Shown here piece after piece: positions 5,719 to 14,036 of a stretch of DNA of 22,122 bases (positions are counted from its first letter, which is position 1; every line of letters begins with the position of its first letter). Source of the stretch: an uncultured Prevotella sp. (GTDB taxonomy: Bacteria; Bacteroidota; Bacteroidia; Bacteroidales; Bacteroidaceae); assembly GCA_947095945.1 (NCBI GenBank), contig CAMUQM010000012.1, forward strand, positions 1 through 22,122. The letters run 5' to 3'. Under the pieces are notes generated by a model. It had not been told where the DNA came from, made no database searches, and saw nothing but the letters and a program-made list of their open reading frames with translations. Made by a program: the position numbers and the translations under genes.

Positions 5719-7848
5719 TTACTTTTGTTTGCGACGGGGGTGACCAGAAAAGTTCGGATTGAAACCCTTTGGTTGCTTACCATTTTGTTTTGCTGTTTTT
5801 CTACGATTATCCGTTGGCTTTTCTTCCCTACCTTTACGTTTCTTGTTTGGAATGTCGGGTGTACTACCGATAGCTTTTGGGTCGTAAACCGCACGTGGGT
5901 GATGCTTAGGAACATTATCGTATAGCTTAGCTATCAGGTCGCTACGTCCAATGCGGTGAAGTTCTCGTTCAATGTCACGACGTGCTTCTGGCTTGTACCA
6001 GAAGAAGAATTGACGTTGTGCAAGTTTCTCCTTTGGTGTCTTCGCTGAGAAGATAGGTTCGAGCGTATATGGGTCATAGCCCGTGTACCAAGCCTCTGTA
6101 GAAACGGTCATTGGGGTAGGGGTGAAGTCCTGCACCTGCTCCAAGTGGAAGTCAAGGTCTTTTGTCAGCACCGCCAACTCTGCCATGTCCTCTTCCTGAC
6201 AGCCCGGATGGGACGATATGAAGTAAGGGATAATCTGCTGGCGCATATTCTCCTCACGGTTAATACGGTCAAAAATCTTCTTGAAAGCATAGAACTGTTG
6301 GAACGATGGCTTGCGCATAAGACCCAGTACGCGATCTGAAGTATGCTCTGGCGCAACTTTCAAACGACCACTAACATGGCGTGTTATTAGCTCGCGAGTA
6401 TATTGTCTGGCAGCCTCGTTACTCTTTTCGTCTTTACTCTTGTGTAGCAGGAGGTCATAACGTACACCTGAACCGATGAAGCTCTTCTTGATTTCAGGCA
6501 GTTCGTCAACTGCATGATAGATTTCAAGTAGTTTAGTATGGTCGGTTTCAAGGTTAGGACATATCTCTGGGTTTACACAGCTTGGGCGTTTACAATGTTC
6601 GCAAGCCTTCTGATTTTTACCAGCCATACCATACATGTTGGCTGATGGACCACCAAGGTCGGATAGATAGCCTTTGAAGTCGGGCATTGCTATTACCTGC
6701 TTCACCTCCTTTAAGATACTCTCTTTTGAACGGCAGCTAATAAACTTACCCTGATGTGCTGAGATGGTACAGAACGAACAACCACCAAAGCATCCGCGAT
6801 GGATGTTCACACTATGTTTAATCATCTCGTAGGCAGGGATAGTCTTACCACGATACTTCGGATGTGGTTCACGTGTGTAAGGCAGATCATAAGCCGCATC
6901 TACCTCCTCTGTTGTCATGGTAGGATAGGGTGGATTAACAACGGCATAAACGTTGTCAACAGCCTGCAGAATGCGCTGTGCGTGTTTTTTGTTAGACTCT
7001 TCTTCTATATGCCTGAAGTTCTCTGCCTGATATTTCTTATTGTGTAAGCAAGATTCATGCGAATGAAGTACGATATCATCCTCTTTGATTCCGTCAGGAA
7101 TATCTGACTCCTTACATAGGTAGACGGTTTGTGGGATATACTTTAAGTCTTTTATTTTAGCACCATTTTCTAACTCCTGTGCTATGCTAACCACCTGTTT
7201 TTCCCCCATACCATAGATAATCATGTCAGCATGTGCATCGCAGAGAATACACTTGCGAAGGCAGTCTTTCCAATAATCGTAGTGAGTGAGACGGCGCAGT
7301 GAAGCCTCGATGCCACCTAAGATGATAGGAACATCGGGATAAAGCTGTCTGAGAATGTTAGAGTAAACGATACTTGGATACTCTGGGCGTAGGTCGTGCC
7401 TACCATCAGGTGAGTAGGCATCTTCAGAACGTAGACGACGGTTGGCGGTGTATTTATTCACCATCGAGTCCATTGCGCCCGGTGAGATACCAAAGTAGAG
7501 ACGTGGGCGACCTAACTTCTTGAAGTCTCGGAAGTCACCATGCCAGTCAGGTTGTGGTACGATAGCTACCTTATAACCTGCTGCTTCAAGTGTTCTACCA
7601 ATGACAGCAGCACCAAAGGCAGGGTGGTCAATATAGGCATCACCCGAAAAGAGGATAACGTCTAACTGATCCCAACCACGGAGTTCAACCTCCTTCTTTG
7701 TAGTAGGGAGGAAGTCTGTCAGCTGAAATCTTGAAGGTCTTGATATTTTCGCTTCACTCTTAACAGCACCTTCTCTGTCTTGTCGCTGAGAAGGTGTTGT
7801 CTTTTTATGCTGCTTTGCTGTTCTTTTGTTTTCTTTTTGTGAACTCAA
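5719..7848 (-). CDS. ygiQ: YgiQ family radical SAM protein (UPF0313)
   Basis: The 709 residues contain the UPF0313 N-terminal domain (LTDFLPTTKKEVELRGWDQ, then FSGDAYIDHPAFG at about 69-79) and a radical SAM core with the iron-sulfur motif C353-x3-C357-x2-C360. Further Cys pairs follow in a CEHCKRPSC/CPNL segment, and a Lys/Arg-rich tail ends the protein. The family's reaction is not known to me. The start is TTG: an in-frame stop lies only a few codons upstream and the first internal Met is at residue 126, inside the conserved domain. This gives a polar 42-residue extension before the conserved start. It is the last gene of the minus-strand run and lies 86 nt after the 109-aa gene. Confidence 0.93.
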   Translation of the reverse strand: MSSQKENKRTAKQHKKTTPSQRQDREGAVKSEAKISRPSRFQLTDFLPTTKKEVELRGWDQLDVILFSGDAYIDHPAFGAAVIGRTLEAAGYKVAIVPQPDWHGDFRDFKKLGRPRLYFGISPGAMDSMVNKYTANRRLRSEDAYSPDGRHDLRPEYPSIVYSNILRQLYPDVPIILGGIEASLRRLTHYDYWKDCLRKCILCDAHADMIIYGMGEKQVVSIAQELENGAKIKDLKYIPQTVYLCKESDIPDGIKEDDIVLHSHESCLHNKKYQAENFRHIEEESNKKHAQRILQAVDNVYAVVNPPYPTMTTEEVDAAYDLPYTREPHPKYRGKTIPAYEMIKHSVNIHRGCFGGCSFCTISAHQGKFISCRSKESILKEVKQVIAMPDFKGYLSDLGGPSANMYGMAGKNQKACEHCKRPSCVNPEICPNLETDHTKLLEIYHAVDELPEIKKSFIGSGVRYDLLLHKSKDEKSNEAARQYTRELITRHVSGRLKVAPEHTSDRVLGLMRKPSFQQFYAFKKIFDRINREENMRQQIIPYFISSHPGCQEEDMAELAVLTKDLDFHLEQVQDFTPTPMTVSTEAWYTGYDPYTLEPIFSAKTPKEKLAQRQFFFWYKPEARRDIERELHRIGRSDLIAKLYDNVPKHHPRAVYDPKAIGSTPDIPNKKRKGREEKPTDNRRKTAKQNGKQPKGFNPNFSGHPRRKQK
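7763..7800 (-). other. Inverted repeat inside the 5' end of ygiQ
   Basis: CACCTTCTC (7767-7775) and GAGAAGGTG (7788-7796) are perfect 9-bp arms, extended to 13 bp with one imperfect position (7763-7775/7788-7800), around a 12-nt loop. It falls about 50 nt after the TTG start, in the low-complexity extension. In the ygiQ mRNA this would be a stable hairpin early in the coding region. Confidence 0.55.
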
Positions 7849-7934
7849 ATGTTTTTGTTTTTAACTGAATTTCTTTATAAGTTATGTTGTCGGACTTCAA
7901 TAAGTTAAACCTTGTATTAAATCGTTGTTTGCTA

Positions 7935-8264
7935 TTACAGGGTTTCTTTGTTCTCTTCTTCAGCATCTTGATGTGTTAAGCCCCATTCTTTGAAGAGTAC
8001 AACAAGGCTTTTAAGACCGATGGCTTTCATGTTTTGATTATAAATAACATCAAGACATAAATCCAATAAGTCTTTGTCTTTACCCGGTTCAGACTCAAGA
8101 AGTCCACGAACATTGAATTTCAGTTTGTCGAGGATATCCTCGTCAATAATACCATTGGAATCAATTAATCCAGAGAGAAGTGAATACTTCTGAATCGTCT
8201 CAAGATGGCTGTCTGTAACCTCAATGCTTCGTGTACCCGAAGCGTTTGCTTGAATTTTATACAT
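7935..8264 (-). CDS. Hypothetical protein, 109 aa
   Basis: I do not recognise a family. The protein is soluble and mixed helical, with an N-terminal MYKIQANASGTRSIEV strand-like segment, then LETIQKYSLLSGLIDSNGIID, and LKSLVVLFKEWGL near the C-terminus, ending in an acidic tail (HQDAEEENKETL). There is no signal peptide or membrane segment. It starts 38 nt after the stop of the large amidase-like gene with no promoter visible between, so it is probably in the same transcript. Codon use looks like its neighbours. It could be a small cytoplasmic accessory protein. No function can be assigned. Confidence 0.75.
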   Translation of the reverse strand: MYKIQANASGTRSIEVTDSHLETIQKYSLLSGLIDSNGIIDEDILDKLKFNVRGLLESEPGKDKDLLDLCLDVIYNQNMKAIGLKSLVVLFKEWGLTHQDAEEENKETL

Positions 8265-8302
8265 AGTCTTTACGCTTTTAGATTATTCCAATTTCTTTGT
8301 TG

Positions 8303-10891
8303 TTATTTCTTCATCATGAAGTTGACAATACCCTTCATGATACTATTACGCGTTGTAGCATCCTTGATACACTCGAAGGGGAAGGATAAAGTGAAAACAC
8401 TGTTGTCAGTTCCTTTATATGCTACAGCTGCTGTTCGTCCATCAGCATAAGTTAATGTGCTGAAAGCATTGTCAACAGGTAGGATGTTGTCTGGGGTATA
8501 AGCACCGTAATGTTGCTCGTTGATAGTGCGATAAACGTCAAATGACATTCCCATACCACTCACGATAGAGTTGTAGTTGTCATAGTTTGTACCATCAAAG
8601 GTAATTTTAAGGTTGTTTCTTAACCAATCCTGTTCGTCAATGCCCTGCATATCAGAAGCAAGATAAGAACCACTGACAAAGAGTTTTCCACGTCCATTCA
8701 GATACTTTGTTAGTTGCTGACACAGTGCTGGTTTGAAGGTTTTATAATAATACAAGCTATGCCCATCATCTTTCTCATTGCCAAGGAGTAGGTCTACCAT
8801 TGCATATTTAGAAAGATTGACTTCGCCATACTCAACAGCCTTACTGTTGCAACTGACAATATTGTATTTACCTGCATGACGTAAAGCCTCTGCGTGTTCT
8901 TTTACGTAGTTGAAGTCGTTACCTGCGATAATCTTACCTACAAGTTCCTCACCGCCATAACCTAAGGCATTAGGTCCTTCCTTACCCATCATAGCTTTGT
9001 TGAAGTTGGCTTGTCTTCCTGTCCATCCAGCCACTGGACCATAACTAAGACCCGGATCAGCTTCAAGATCAAAGCCTTGTTCTGTGCTTGTGTTAACTAC
9101 TGCTGGAGAAGAAAGGCGATGGAAAGCATTGACTATAAGAATAGTTTGAGTTGCACCTTCATTACGTAAAGCCGAAAGGGTTTCTGTTGGAAAACTCTCA
9201 CCGCCACGATTACAAGCCGTTACCTTAAAGTTATAGACTACGTCTGGTAGCAATTCTATTTCAAAGTAAGGATTGCGAACGTTCATACCATTGTCAAAGC
9301 CTCTTGTTCCCATAGCAACATATACGTTATAGGAAGTTGAGGCTGCTGTTGGCTCACTGGCATCAGTAGTTGGTTTCCATTGTAATCTAACCTTCTTTGA
9401 AGATATATATTCTATCTTGAAGTTATGCGGAGCAAGTGGTTGAACTGTATAAGTCTTACCATGCATATTTGCTTCATACTTCAAAATCGTTTTATATACG
9501 GAACGTGCAAAGGTGAACTTGAAGTTTGGGTCTTGTCCTAACTTGATGTCAGGGAAGTTCTGATGAGAGAGAGTCTCAAGGATTGCAGACGGAACTTCAG
9601 GAAGTCGAGTCTCACTATAGTTGCGGTCCCACACAGAACGAGTAGTCCAATTCATGTGGAAAGCTTTATCCAAATCCTTCTTTACATTGGCTATTAACTG
9701 TTCTGCAAAGGTCTTTGAAACCTTACGTGAAAGTCCATCTCCTAATATTTTATTACCGTCTTGCGTTGTACAAATTCCCAAAGTTCCTACAAAACTATCA
9801 TCTGTTTTCACTCCAGCATCACTGTGTATTGCCAAAGTGAGGTCGATAGGCACCTTCTTACCATCTTTCTTTTCAGGCAAATAACAAGAACCTCCAGCGA
9901 GCCAGTTCGTCATCAATGAGCGGCAGTTGATGTCATCGTTATAGTCGTTAGAACCGTTGCTCTTGCTGACAACGCTCCATGGTGCACCAGCCCATTGTGT
10001 CGAGTATCTTGCTCCTTCAAGGAAACGAGGCATACCACTCACTGTTCCGCCACGAACGATATTACCCATGCCTCCACCAAAGCGCACAGCATCAGTGGTA
10101 ACAATACCTCTACGAGAGCTATGATTGGTTAATACAACAGAGTTGTTAATGCTATTTCCCTTGTCAAATTCGAATGTTCCAAGATAAACCCAAGTGCCAC
10201 CACCCATACGCTGGTTCACACGGAAATGTGTTTCTTGTCCTTTATGGAAAACAATATATTCTGCTGCATCAACACTCTTCTTCTGTGTTTGATAGCTTAC
10301 ATAGACAGCATAGCGTCCTGTCTCAGGGATGGTTGGTTGATAAACAACAGAGCTAATCTTGCTGTTACGCTTCCTTGCCTTTACCTGTCGGGCTGTACCT
10401 GCCGTAAATGGATTCTCACCATCGTTATAACTACCATAATGTAGAGCGAAGCCCTTAGTGGAAGTGGTCGCCCACTTCTTCTTCATACTCTCTTCTTGAT
10501 AGTTGGTGCGATTGTCATTATCAACTATAACTTCATTTTTTTGCCAGTCTCTTTCACGTGGTGTGAAGACAATTGCTCCTGCGCTTTCAAGCATAGGAAT
10601 CAGATAAGGAAGAACTATTGTTTGTGTATAAAGGTCTTCGGTAGTACTGAATAAAATAGGCCTTTGCCATCTCCATTCACCTTTCTTAGCATCGTAATAT
10701 CGTCCATGCGATGACCACACAGAAAGATGTCTATTCTGTAATCCCTCTGTAATCTCATTTGGGCGAGAAACATTCTTCACCCATGGTGCATCTTCATACT
10801 CTGTTTTTCCCCATGTTGATTTACCCGCTTGTGCAAAGGTATTTGTAAATGCCATTGCAAGAAGCGCAGTACACAGCAATTTTATCTTCAT
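8303..10891 (-). CDS. Secreted amidase_3-like protein with golvesin-like and FN3 domains
   Basis: The 862-residue protein has a signal peptide (about 1-20, TNTFA|QA). A split Zn-amidase (Amidase_3) fold is suggested by VWSSHGRYY (His62), LTLAIHSDAG (His356) and AILETLSHQNFPD (Glu439). These resemble the metal ligands and catalytic Glu of N-acetylmuramoyl-L-alanine amidases. Between them, about 180-275, lies a beta-rich insert (TGRYAVYVSYQ ... TTDAVRFGGG) like the golvesin-type domain. A fibronectin type III domain spans about 485-578, and the C-terminal 280 residues resemble a Rossmann/GATase-like domain (TILIVNAF). Such proteins are often labelled 'xanthan lyase', which this order does not support. 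A role in peptidoglycan or another envelope glycan is likely. It overlaps the PlsC stop by one base (TAATG). Confidence 0.85.
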   Translation of the reverse strand: MKIKLLCTALLAMAFTNTFAQAGKSTWGKTEYEDAPWVKNVSRPNEITEGLQNRHLSVWSSHGRYYDAKKGEWRWQRPILFSTTEDLYTQTIVLPYLIPMLESAGAIVFTPRERDWQKNEVIVDNDNRTNYQEESMKKKWATTSTKGFALHYGSYNDGENPFTAGTARQVKARKRNSKISSVVYQPTIPETGRYAVYVSYQTQKKSVDAAEYIVFHKGQETHFRVNQRMGGGTWVYLGTFEFDKGNSINNSVVLTNHSSRRGIVTTDAVRFGGGMGNIVRGGTVSGMPRFLEGARYSTQWAGAPWSVVSKSNGSNDYNDDINCRSLMTNWLAGGSCYLPEKKDGKKVPIDLTLAIHSDAGVKTDDSFVGTLGICTTQDGNKILGDGLSRKVSKTFAEQLIANVKKDLDKAFHMNWTTRSVWDRNYSETRLPEVPSAILETLSHQNFPDIKLGQDPNFKFTFARSVYKTILKYEANMHGKTYTVQPLAPHNFKIEYISSKKVRLQWKPTTDASEPTAASTSYNVYVAMGTRGFDNGMNVRNPYFEIELLPDVVYNFKVTACNRGGESFPTETLSALRNEGATQTILIVNAFHRLSSPAVVNTSTEQGFDLEADPGLSYGPVAGWTGRQANFNKAMMGKEGPNALGYGGEELVGKIIAGNDFNYVKEHAEALRHAGKYNIVSCNSKAVEYGEVNLSKYAMVDLLLGNEKDDGHSLYYYKTFKPALCQQLTKYLNGRGKLFVSGSYLASDMQGIDEQDWLRNNLKITFDGTNYDNYNSIVSGMGMSFDVYRTINEQHYGAYTPDNILPVDNAFSTLTYADGRTAAVAYKGTDNSVFTLSFPFECIKDATTRNSIMKGIVNFMMKK

Positions 10892-11451
10892 TATCCGTTT
10901 AATTCTCCTATTGTAAACAATTCAGGATGTTTACCTTTAAAGTCTTTGAAATACAATTTGATTTCCTTCATATCTTGTTCCACATCACCCGATGGTGTTA
11001 TTACTTTAGAACACTCAATCTGCTTCCTTTCATAGTCTAAACCGTAGAGGTAAATAGGCAACTTTGCTTTTAATGCAATATAATAAAACCCCTTCTTCCA
11101 TTCAGGGTTTAAGCTTCTGGTACCTTCGGGAGTAATACAAAGTTGGAACTTATCAGCCTTCATTGCATAATCAGCTAATCTGTCAGTCATACTTGTATGC
11201 TTATCACGCCATACAGGGATTCCTCCGAGTTTACGGAAGATAGAGCCGAGTGGCCAGAAAAACCATTCCTTCTTCATAAGGAAGTTGCTCTTCTGTCGCT
11301 CAGCTCTTGCATAAAGCTGACCAATTAGGAAATCATGATTGCTTGTGTGAGGTGCAAGACAAATAATAGCCTTGTCAGGCAAGGTAAACCTGACATCCTT
11401 CTTCCACCCCATAAAACTATAAAGAAGCCACTTAGATATACCTTGTACCAT
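10891..11451 (-). CDS. PlsC-like 1-acylglycerol-3-phosphate acyltransferase family protein
   Basis: The 186 residues carry the acyltransferase motifs in order: H35-x4-D40 (HTSNHD), GGIPV at 76-80, and TPEGTRS at 107-113. Members move an acyl group to lysophosphatidate or another lipid acceptor at the inner membrane. This form is shorter than E. coli PlsC (245 residues) and lacks an obvious N-terminal membrane span, so the acceptor is uncertain. An aminolipid acceptor is possible in Bacteroidetes. Both ends overlap neighbouring genes by one base (TAATG), which indicates translational coupling with the 90-aa protein before it and the secreted amidase after it. Confidence 0.9.
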   Translation of the reverse strand: MVQGISKWLLYSFMGWKKDVRFTLPDKAIICLAPHTSNHDFLIGQLYARAERQKSNFLMKKEWFFWPLGSIFRKLGGIPVWRDKHTSMTDRLADYAMKADKFQLCITPEGTRSLNPEWKKGFYYIALKAKLPIYLYGLDYERKQIECSKVITPSGDVEQDMKEIKLYFKDFKGKHPELFTIGELNG

Positions 11452-11723
11452 TATGCAAGGTTATTGAGTTGGTCAACAATCTCATTGACTTCTTTACTAA
11501 ACTTGTCTTTCAAGTCTTTGAAATAAACTTTGGCTGACATGCCCGGCTGAACATGAGATATTCGTCTGATGTAGTTGCTGTGCATTACCAAGATAGAAGT
11601 GAGGATAGCCTCGATATTGTCGTCATCACGATTTTCACCGTAGAGAGATGCTGCGATGCCCTCTGTGAACAAATCACCACAAATATAATTAATGGTGCGT
11701 TTCAAATCTCTTTTGTTACTCAT
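11451..11723 (-). CDS. Hypothetical protein, 90 aa, first gene of the acyltransferase-amidase operon
   Basis: I do not recognise the family with certainty. It is a small, soluble, mostly helical protein (MSNKRDLKRTINYICGDLF ... VNEIVDQLNNLA) with a charged middle (GENRDDDN) and no signal peptide. Its stop overlaps the PlsC-like start (TAATG), and a full -33/-7 promoter lies about 30 nt before its ATG, so it is the leading gene of the operon. Coupling to a lipid acyltransferase suggests a partner or regulatory role, but that is only context. Confidence 0.8.
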   Translation of the reverse strand: MSNKRDLKRTINYICGDLFTEGIAASLYGENRDDDNIEAILTSILVMHSNYIRRISHVQPGMSAKVYFKDLKDKFSKEVNEIVDQLNNLA

Positions 11724-11760
11724 ATTAATCCTAAATAGCTATATTTTACATTTATCGTTC

Positions 11761-11791
11761 AAAGATAAATAAAAAAATAGAAAAGCAAAGC
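11761..11791 (-). promoter_or_regulatory. Bacteroidetes promoter (-33 and -7) of the 90-aa/plsC/amidase operon
   Basis: The minus strand has CTTTG (11791-11787) and TATCTTTG (11768-11761), a perfect TAnnTTTG, separated by 18 nt. This is the best -33/-7 pair in the window. The start site should fall near 11754, giving a leader of about 30 nt. Confidence 0.75.
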
Positions 11792-11861
11792 TTTCTTACA
11801 TAAAAATAGAGTTAAAATTTTAATTTAGCATCTTTTCTTTTCTTTTATCGGATAAAAAAAG

Positions 11862-11870
11862 TAATTTTGC
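11862..11870 (+). promoter_or_regulatory. -7 box of pfp
   Basis: TAATTTTGC matches TAnnTTTG(C) exactly. The T/C-rich stretch around 11831-11847 occupies the -33 area without a clean TTTG. The implied leader to the ATG at 11927 is about 50 nt, AT-rich and probably unstructured. Confidence 0.65.
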
Positions 11871-11926
11871 AGAATATATAAAGATATTAAATAAATCATT
11901 ATATTTAAATCATTTAAATTAAACAC

Positions 11927-13570
11927 ATGGAAATTAGCGCATTGCAGAAGGAAAGAGCAGGCTATCAGCCAAAGTTGCCTAAGGCTCTTCAGGGTGCAGT
12001 AAAGGTGCAGGAAGGTGCTCCTACACAGAGTGTTGACAATCAGGAGGACATCAAGAAGTTATTCCCTAATACTTACGGAATGCCTCTCGTTGAGTTTGTT
12101 CCAGCTGATTCAGCTAACAATGCTAAGATTAATGTTGGTATTATCCTCTCAGGTGGTCAGGCTCCTGGTGGTCACAACGTTATTTCTGGTCTCTTTGATG
12201 AGGTTAAGAAGTTGAACCCAGAGAATCGCCTTTATGGTTTCCTTATGGGTCCTGGTGGTCTTGTTGATCACAATTACATTGAGATTACAGCTGAGAATCT
12301 TCAGGCTTATCGCAACACTGGTGGTTTCGATATGATTGGTTCAGGTAGAACAAAGCTTGAGAAAGAAGAGCAGTTTGAGAAGGGTCTTGAGATTATCCGC
12401 AAGTTGGATATCAAGGCTGTTGTAATCATCGGTGGTGACGACTCTAATACCAATGCTTGCGTATTGGCAGAGTACTATGCTGCTAAGCAGTATGGCGTTC
12501 AGGTTATCGGTTGTCCTAAGACTATCGATGGTGACTTGAAGAATGATCAGATTGAGACTTCTTTCGGTTTTGATACAGCAACTAAGACTTATTCAGAGCT
12601 TATCGGTAATATCGAGCGTGACTGTAACTCTGCTCGTAAGTACTGGCATTTTATCAAGTTGATGGGTCGTTCTGCTTCTCACATTGCTCTTGAGTGTGCT
12701 TTGCAGACACAGCCAAACATCTGCTTAGTATCTGAGGAGATTGAGGCTAAGGATCAGACATTGAACGATATCGTTGAGTATATTGCTGGTGTTGTTGCTT
12801 ATCGTGCAGAGCAGGGTAACGACTTCGGTGTTGTTTTGATTCCAGAGGGTCTTATCGAGTTTATCCCTGCTATTGGTCGTTTGATTCAGGAGTTGAACGA
12901 CTTGCTCGCTGCTCACGGTGCAGACTATTTGAACCTTGACAAGGCTGCACAGCGTGAGTATATTCTTGCTCACCTCTCAGCAGAGAACAAGTCTACTTTC
13001 GAAACACTTCCAGAGGGCGTTGCACGTCAGCTTTCTCTTGACCGCGACCCACACGGAAACGTGCAGGTATCTCTCATTGAGACAGAGAAGCTTATTTCAG
13101 AGATGGTTGCAGCTAAGCTTGATCAGTGGAAGAAGGAGGGCAAGTACACTGGCAAGTTCTCTCCTCTGCACCACTTCTTCGGTTACGAGGGTCGTTGCGC
13201 AGCTCCTTCTAACTTCGATGCAGACTACTGCTACGCACTCGGTTCATCAGCAGCTCAGCTGATTGCTAACGGTAAGACAGGTTACATGGCTATCGTTAAG
13301 AATACAACTGCTGGTACAGATCAGTGGAAGGCAGGAGGTGTGCCAATCACAATGATGATGAACATGGAGAGACGTAACGGTGAGATGAAGCCAGTTATCC
13401 GCAAGGCACTTGTTGAGCTTGATGGTGCTCCATTCAAGACATTCGCTGCTCAGCGTGAGAAGTGGGCTAAGGAAACATGCTACATCTATCCGGGTCCTAT
13501 CCAGTACTGGGGTCCTTCTTCAGTATGCGATCAGACTACTAAGACTCTCGAGTTAGAGCAGGCTAAGTAA
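11927..13570 (+). CDS. pfp: Diphosphate--fructose-6-phosphate 1-phosphotransferase (PPi-dependent phosphofructokinase)
   Basis: This enzyme reversibly phosphorylates fructose 6-phosphate with pyrophosphate in glycolysis and gluconeogenesis. The 547 residues match the long PFP class. The substrate loop is ILSGGQAPGGHN at 73-84. GGDD at 169-172 has the Asp typical of PPi-dependent enzymes where ATP-dependent ones have Gly. PKTIDGDLKND at 197-207 carries the catalytic TIDxD Asp. GYEGRCAAPSNFD lies near the C-terminus. Codon use is strongly biased (GGT, CGT, AAG, GAG), as expected for a highly expressed gene. It is monocistronic, with its own promoter and a strong terminator. Confidence 0.96.
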   Translation: MEISALQKERAGYQPKLPKALQGAVKVQEGAPTQSVDNQEDIKKLFPNTYGMPLVEFVPADSANNAKINVGIILSGGQAPGGHNVISGLFDEVKKLNPENRLYGFLMGPGGLVDHNYIEITAENLQAYRNTGGFDMIGSGRTKLEKEEQFEKGLEIIRKLDIKAVVIIGGDDSNTNACVLAEYYAAKQYGVQVIGCPKTIDGDLKNDQIETSFGFDTATKTYSELIGNIERDCNSARKYWHFIKLMGRSASHIALECALQTQPNICLVSEEIEAKDQTLNDIVEYIAGVVAYRAEQGNDFGVVLIPEGLIEFIPAIGRLIQELNDLLAAHGADYLNLDKAAQREYILAHLSAENKSTFETLPEGVARQLSLDRDPHGNVQVSLIETEKLISEMVAAKLDQWKKEGKYTGKFSPLHHFFGYEGRCAAPSNFDADYCYALGSSAAQLIANGKTGYMAIVKNTTAGTDQWKAGGVPITMMMNMERRNGEMKPVIRKALVELDGAPFKTFAAQREKWAKETCYIYPGPIQYWGPSSVCDQTTKTLELEQAK

Positions 13571-13583
13571 TAGTATATTTATA

Positions 13584-13630
13584 AAGAAGAAATAGGGGAT
13601 AACTATATCCTCTGTTTCTTCTTTTGTTTT
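13584..13630 (+). terminator. Strong intrinsic terminator of pfp
   Basis: An uninterrupted 18-bp stem (13584-13601 with 13606-13623, two G-U pairs) has a 4-nt ACTA loop, and the 3' arm leads into TTTTGTTTT. It begins 13 nt after the pfp stop. Confidence 0.92.
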
Positions 13631-13704
13631 ATACAATTTCCTGTTTGCTGCTGACCCCTTATGTTTTAAGTAGTTAGTAAACAAAGTTAAATTACCCCTT
13701 TTAT

Positions 13705-13806
13705 TTTCAATCTATTATTATAAAATTTATACAAGAATAAAGGTGCTTGACTATGGTTGTAAGTAGTGTTTAATAGTCTTCTTTTTCGTAGTCAATAGTA
13801 TCTAAA
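13705..13806. repeat. Possible diverged copy C of the dispersed repeat, inverted
   Basis: Read on the plus strand, TTATAAAATTTATACAAGAA then TAAAGGTGCTT resembles the reverse complement of copies A and B (TTATAAAACAATGCAAGAAA then AGGTGCTT), in the same order. Two decayed units follow (TTGACTATGG..., TTTAATAGTC...). Similarity fades after about 100 bp and needs small gaps. It may be an old copy or coincidence in AT-rich DNA. Confidence 0.4.
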
Positions 13807-13851
13807 GAAACATCATATTTTCAACTTATTTAGGTGGTATGCTAATTTATT

Positions 13852-13980
13852 TTCATGAAAAGAAATTCTTTTTTTCACGTAAATAAATATTTTTCTTCAT
13901 GAAAATAAATATTTTTCTTCACGTAAATAAATATTTTTCTTCATGAAAATAAATATTTTTGTTCATGAAAAGAATTCTCG
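13852..13980. repeat. 22-bp tandem array with two alternating unit types
   Basis: Five consecutive 22-bp units start at 13852, 13874, 13896, 13918 and 13940, followed by a partial unit at 13962. Units alternate between TTCATGAAAA and TTCACGTAAA beginnings. The middle units share AATAAATATTTTTC, while the outer units carry AAGAAATTCTTT or AAGAATTC. Each unit contains small palindromes (TTCATGAA, AAATATTT). The array ends about 56 bp before the GH25 start codon. 22 bp is close to two helical turns. Confidence 0.95.
13954..13961 (+). promoter_or_regulatory. Candidate -7 box of the GH25 gene inside the tandem array
   Basis: TATTTTTG matches TAnnTTTG exactly. It arises only in the last full unit, where the terminal C of the other units is G. 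It would place the start site near 13968 and a leader of roughly 70 nt before the ATG at 14037. No clear -33 box is seen. Confidence 0.4.
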
Positions 13981-14036
13981 AAAGTCAATTTAATGTAGAA
14001 GTAAAGTAGAACTTTAAATTATCCAAAAGTAAGAAA

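Noticed and set aside
8303..10891. Xanthan lyase function for the 862-aa protein
   Set aside because: The visible motifs are amidase-type His and Glu residues, a golvesin-like insert and FN3. No polysaccharide lyase features were seen.
13852..13980. CRISPR array
   Set aside because: The units are contiguous 22-bp tandem repeats with no unique spacers, and no cas genes are nearby.
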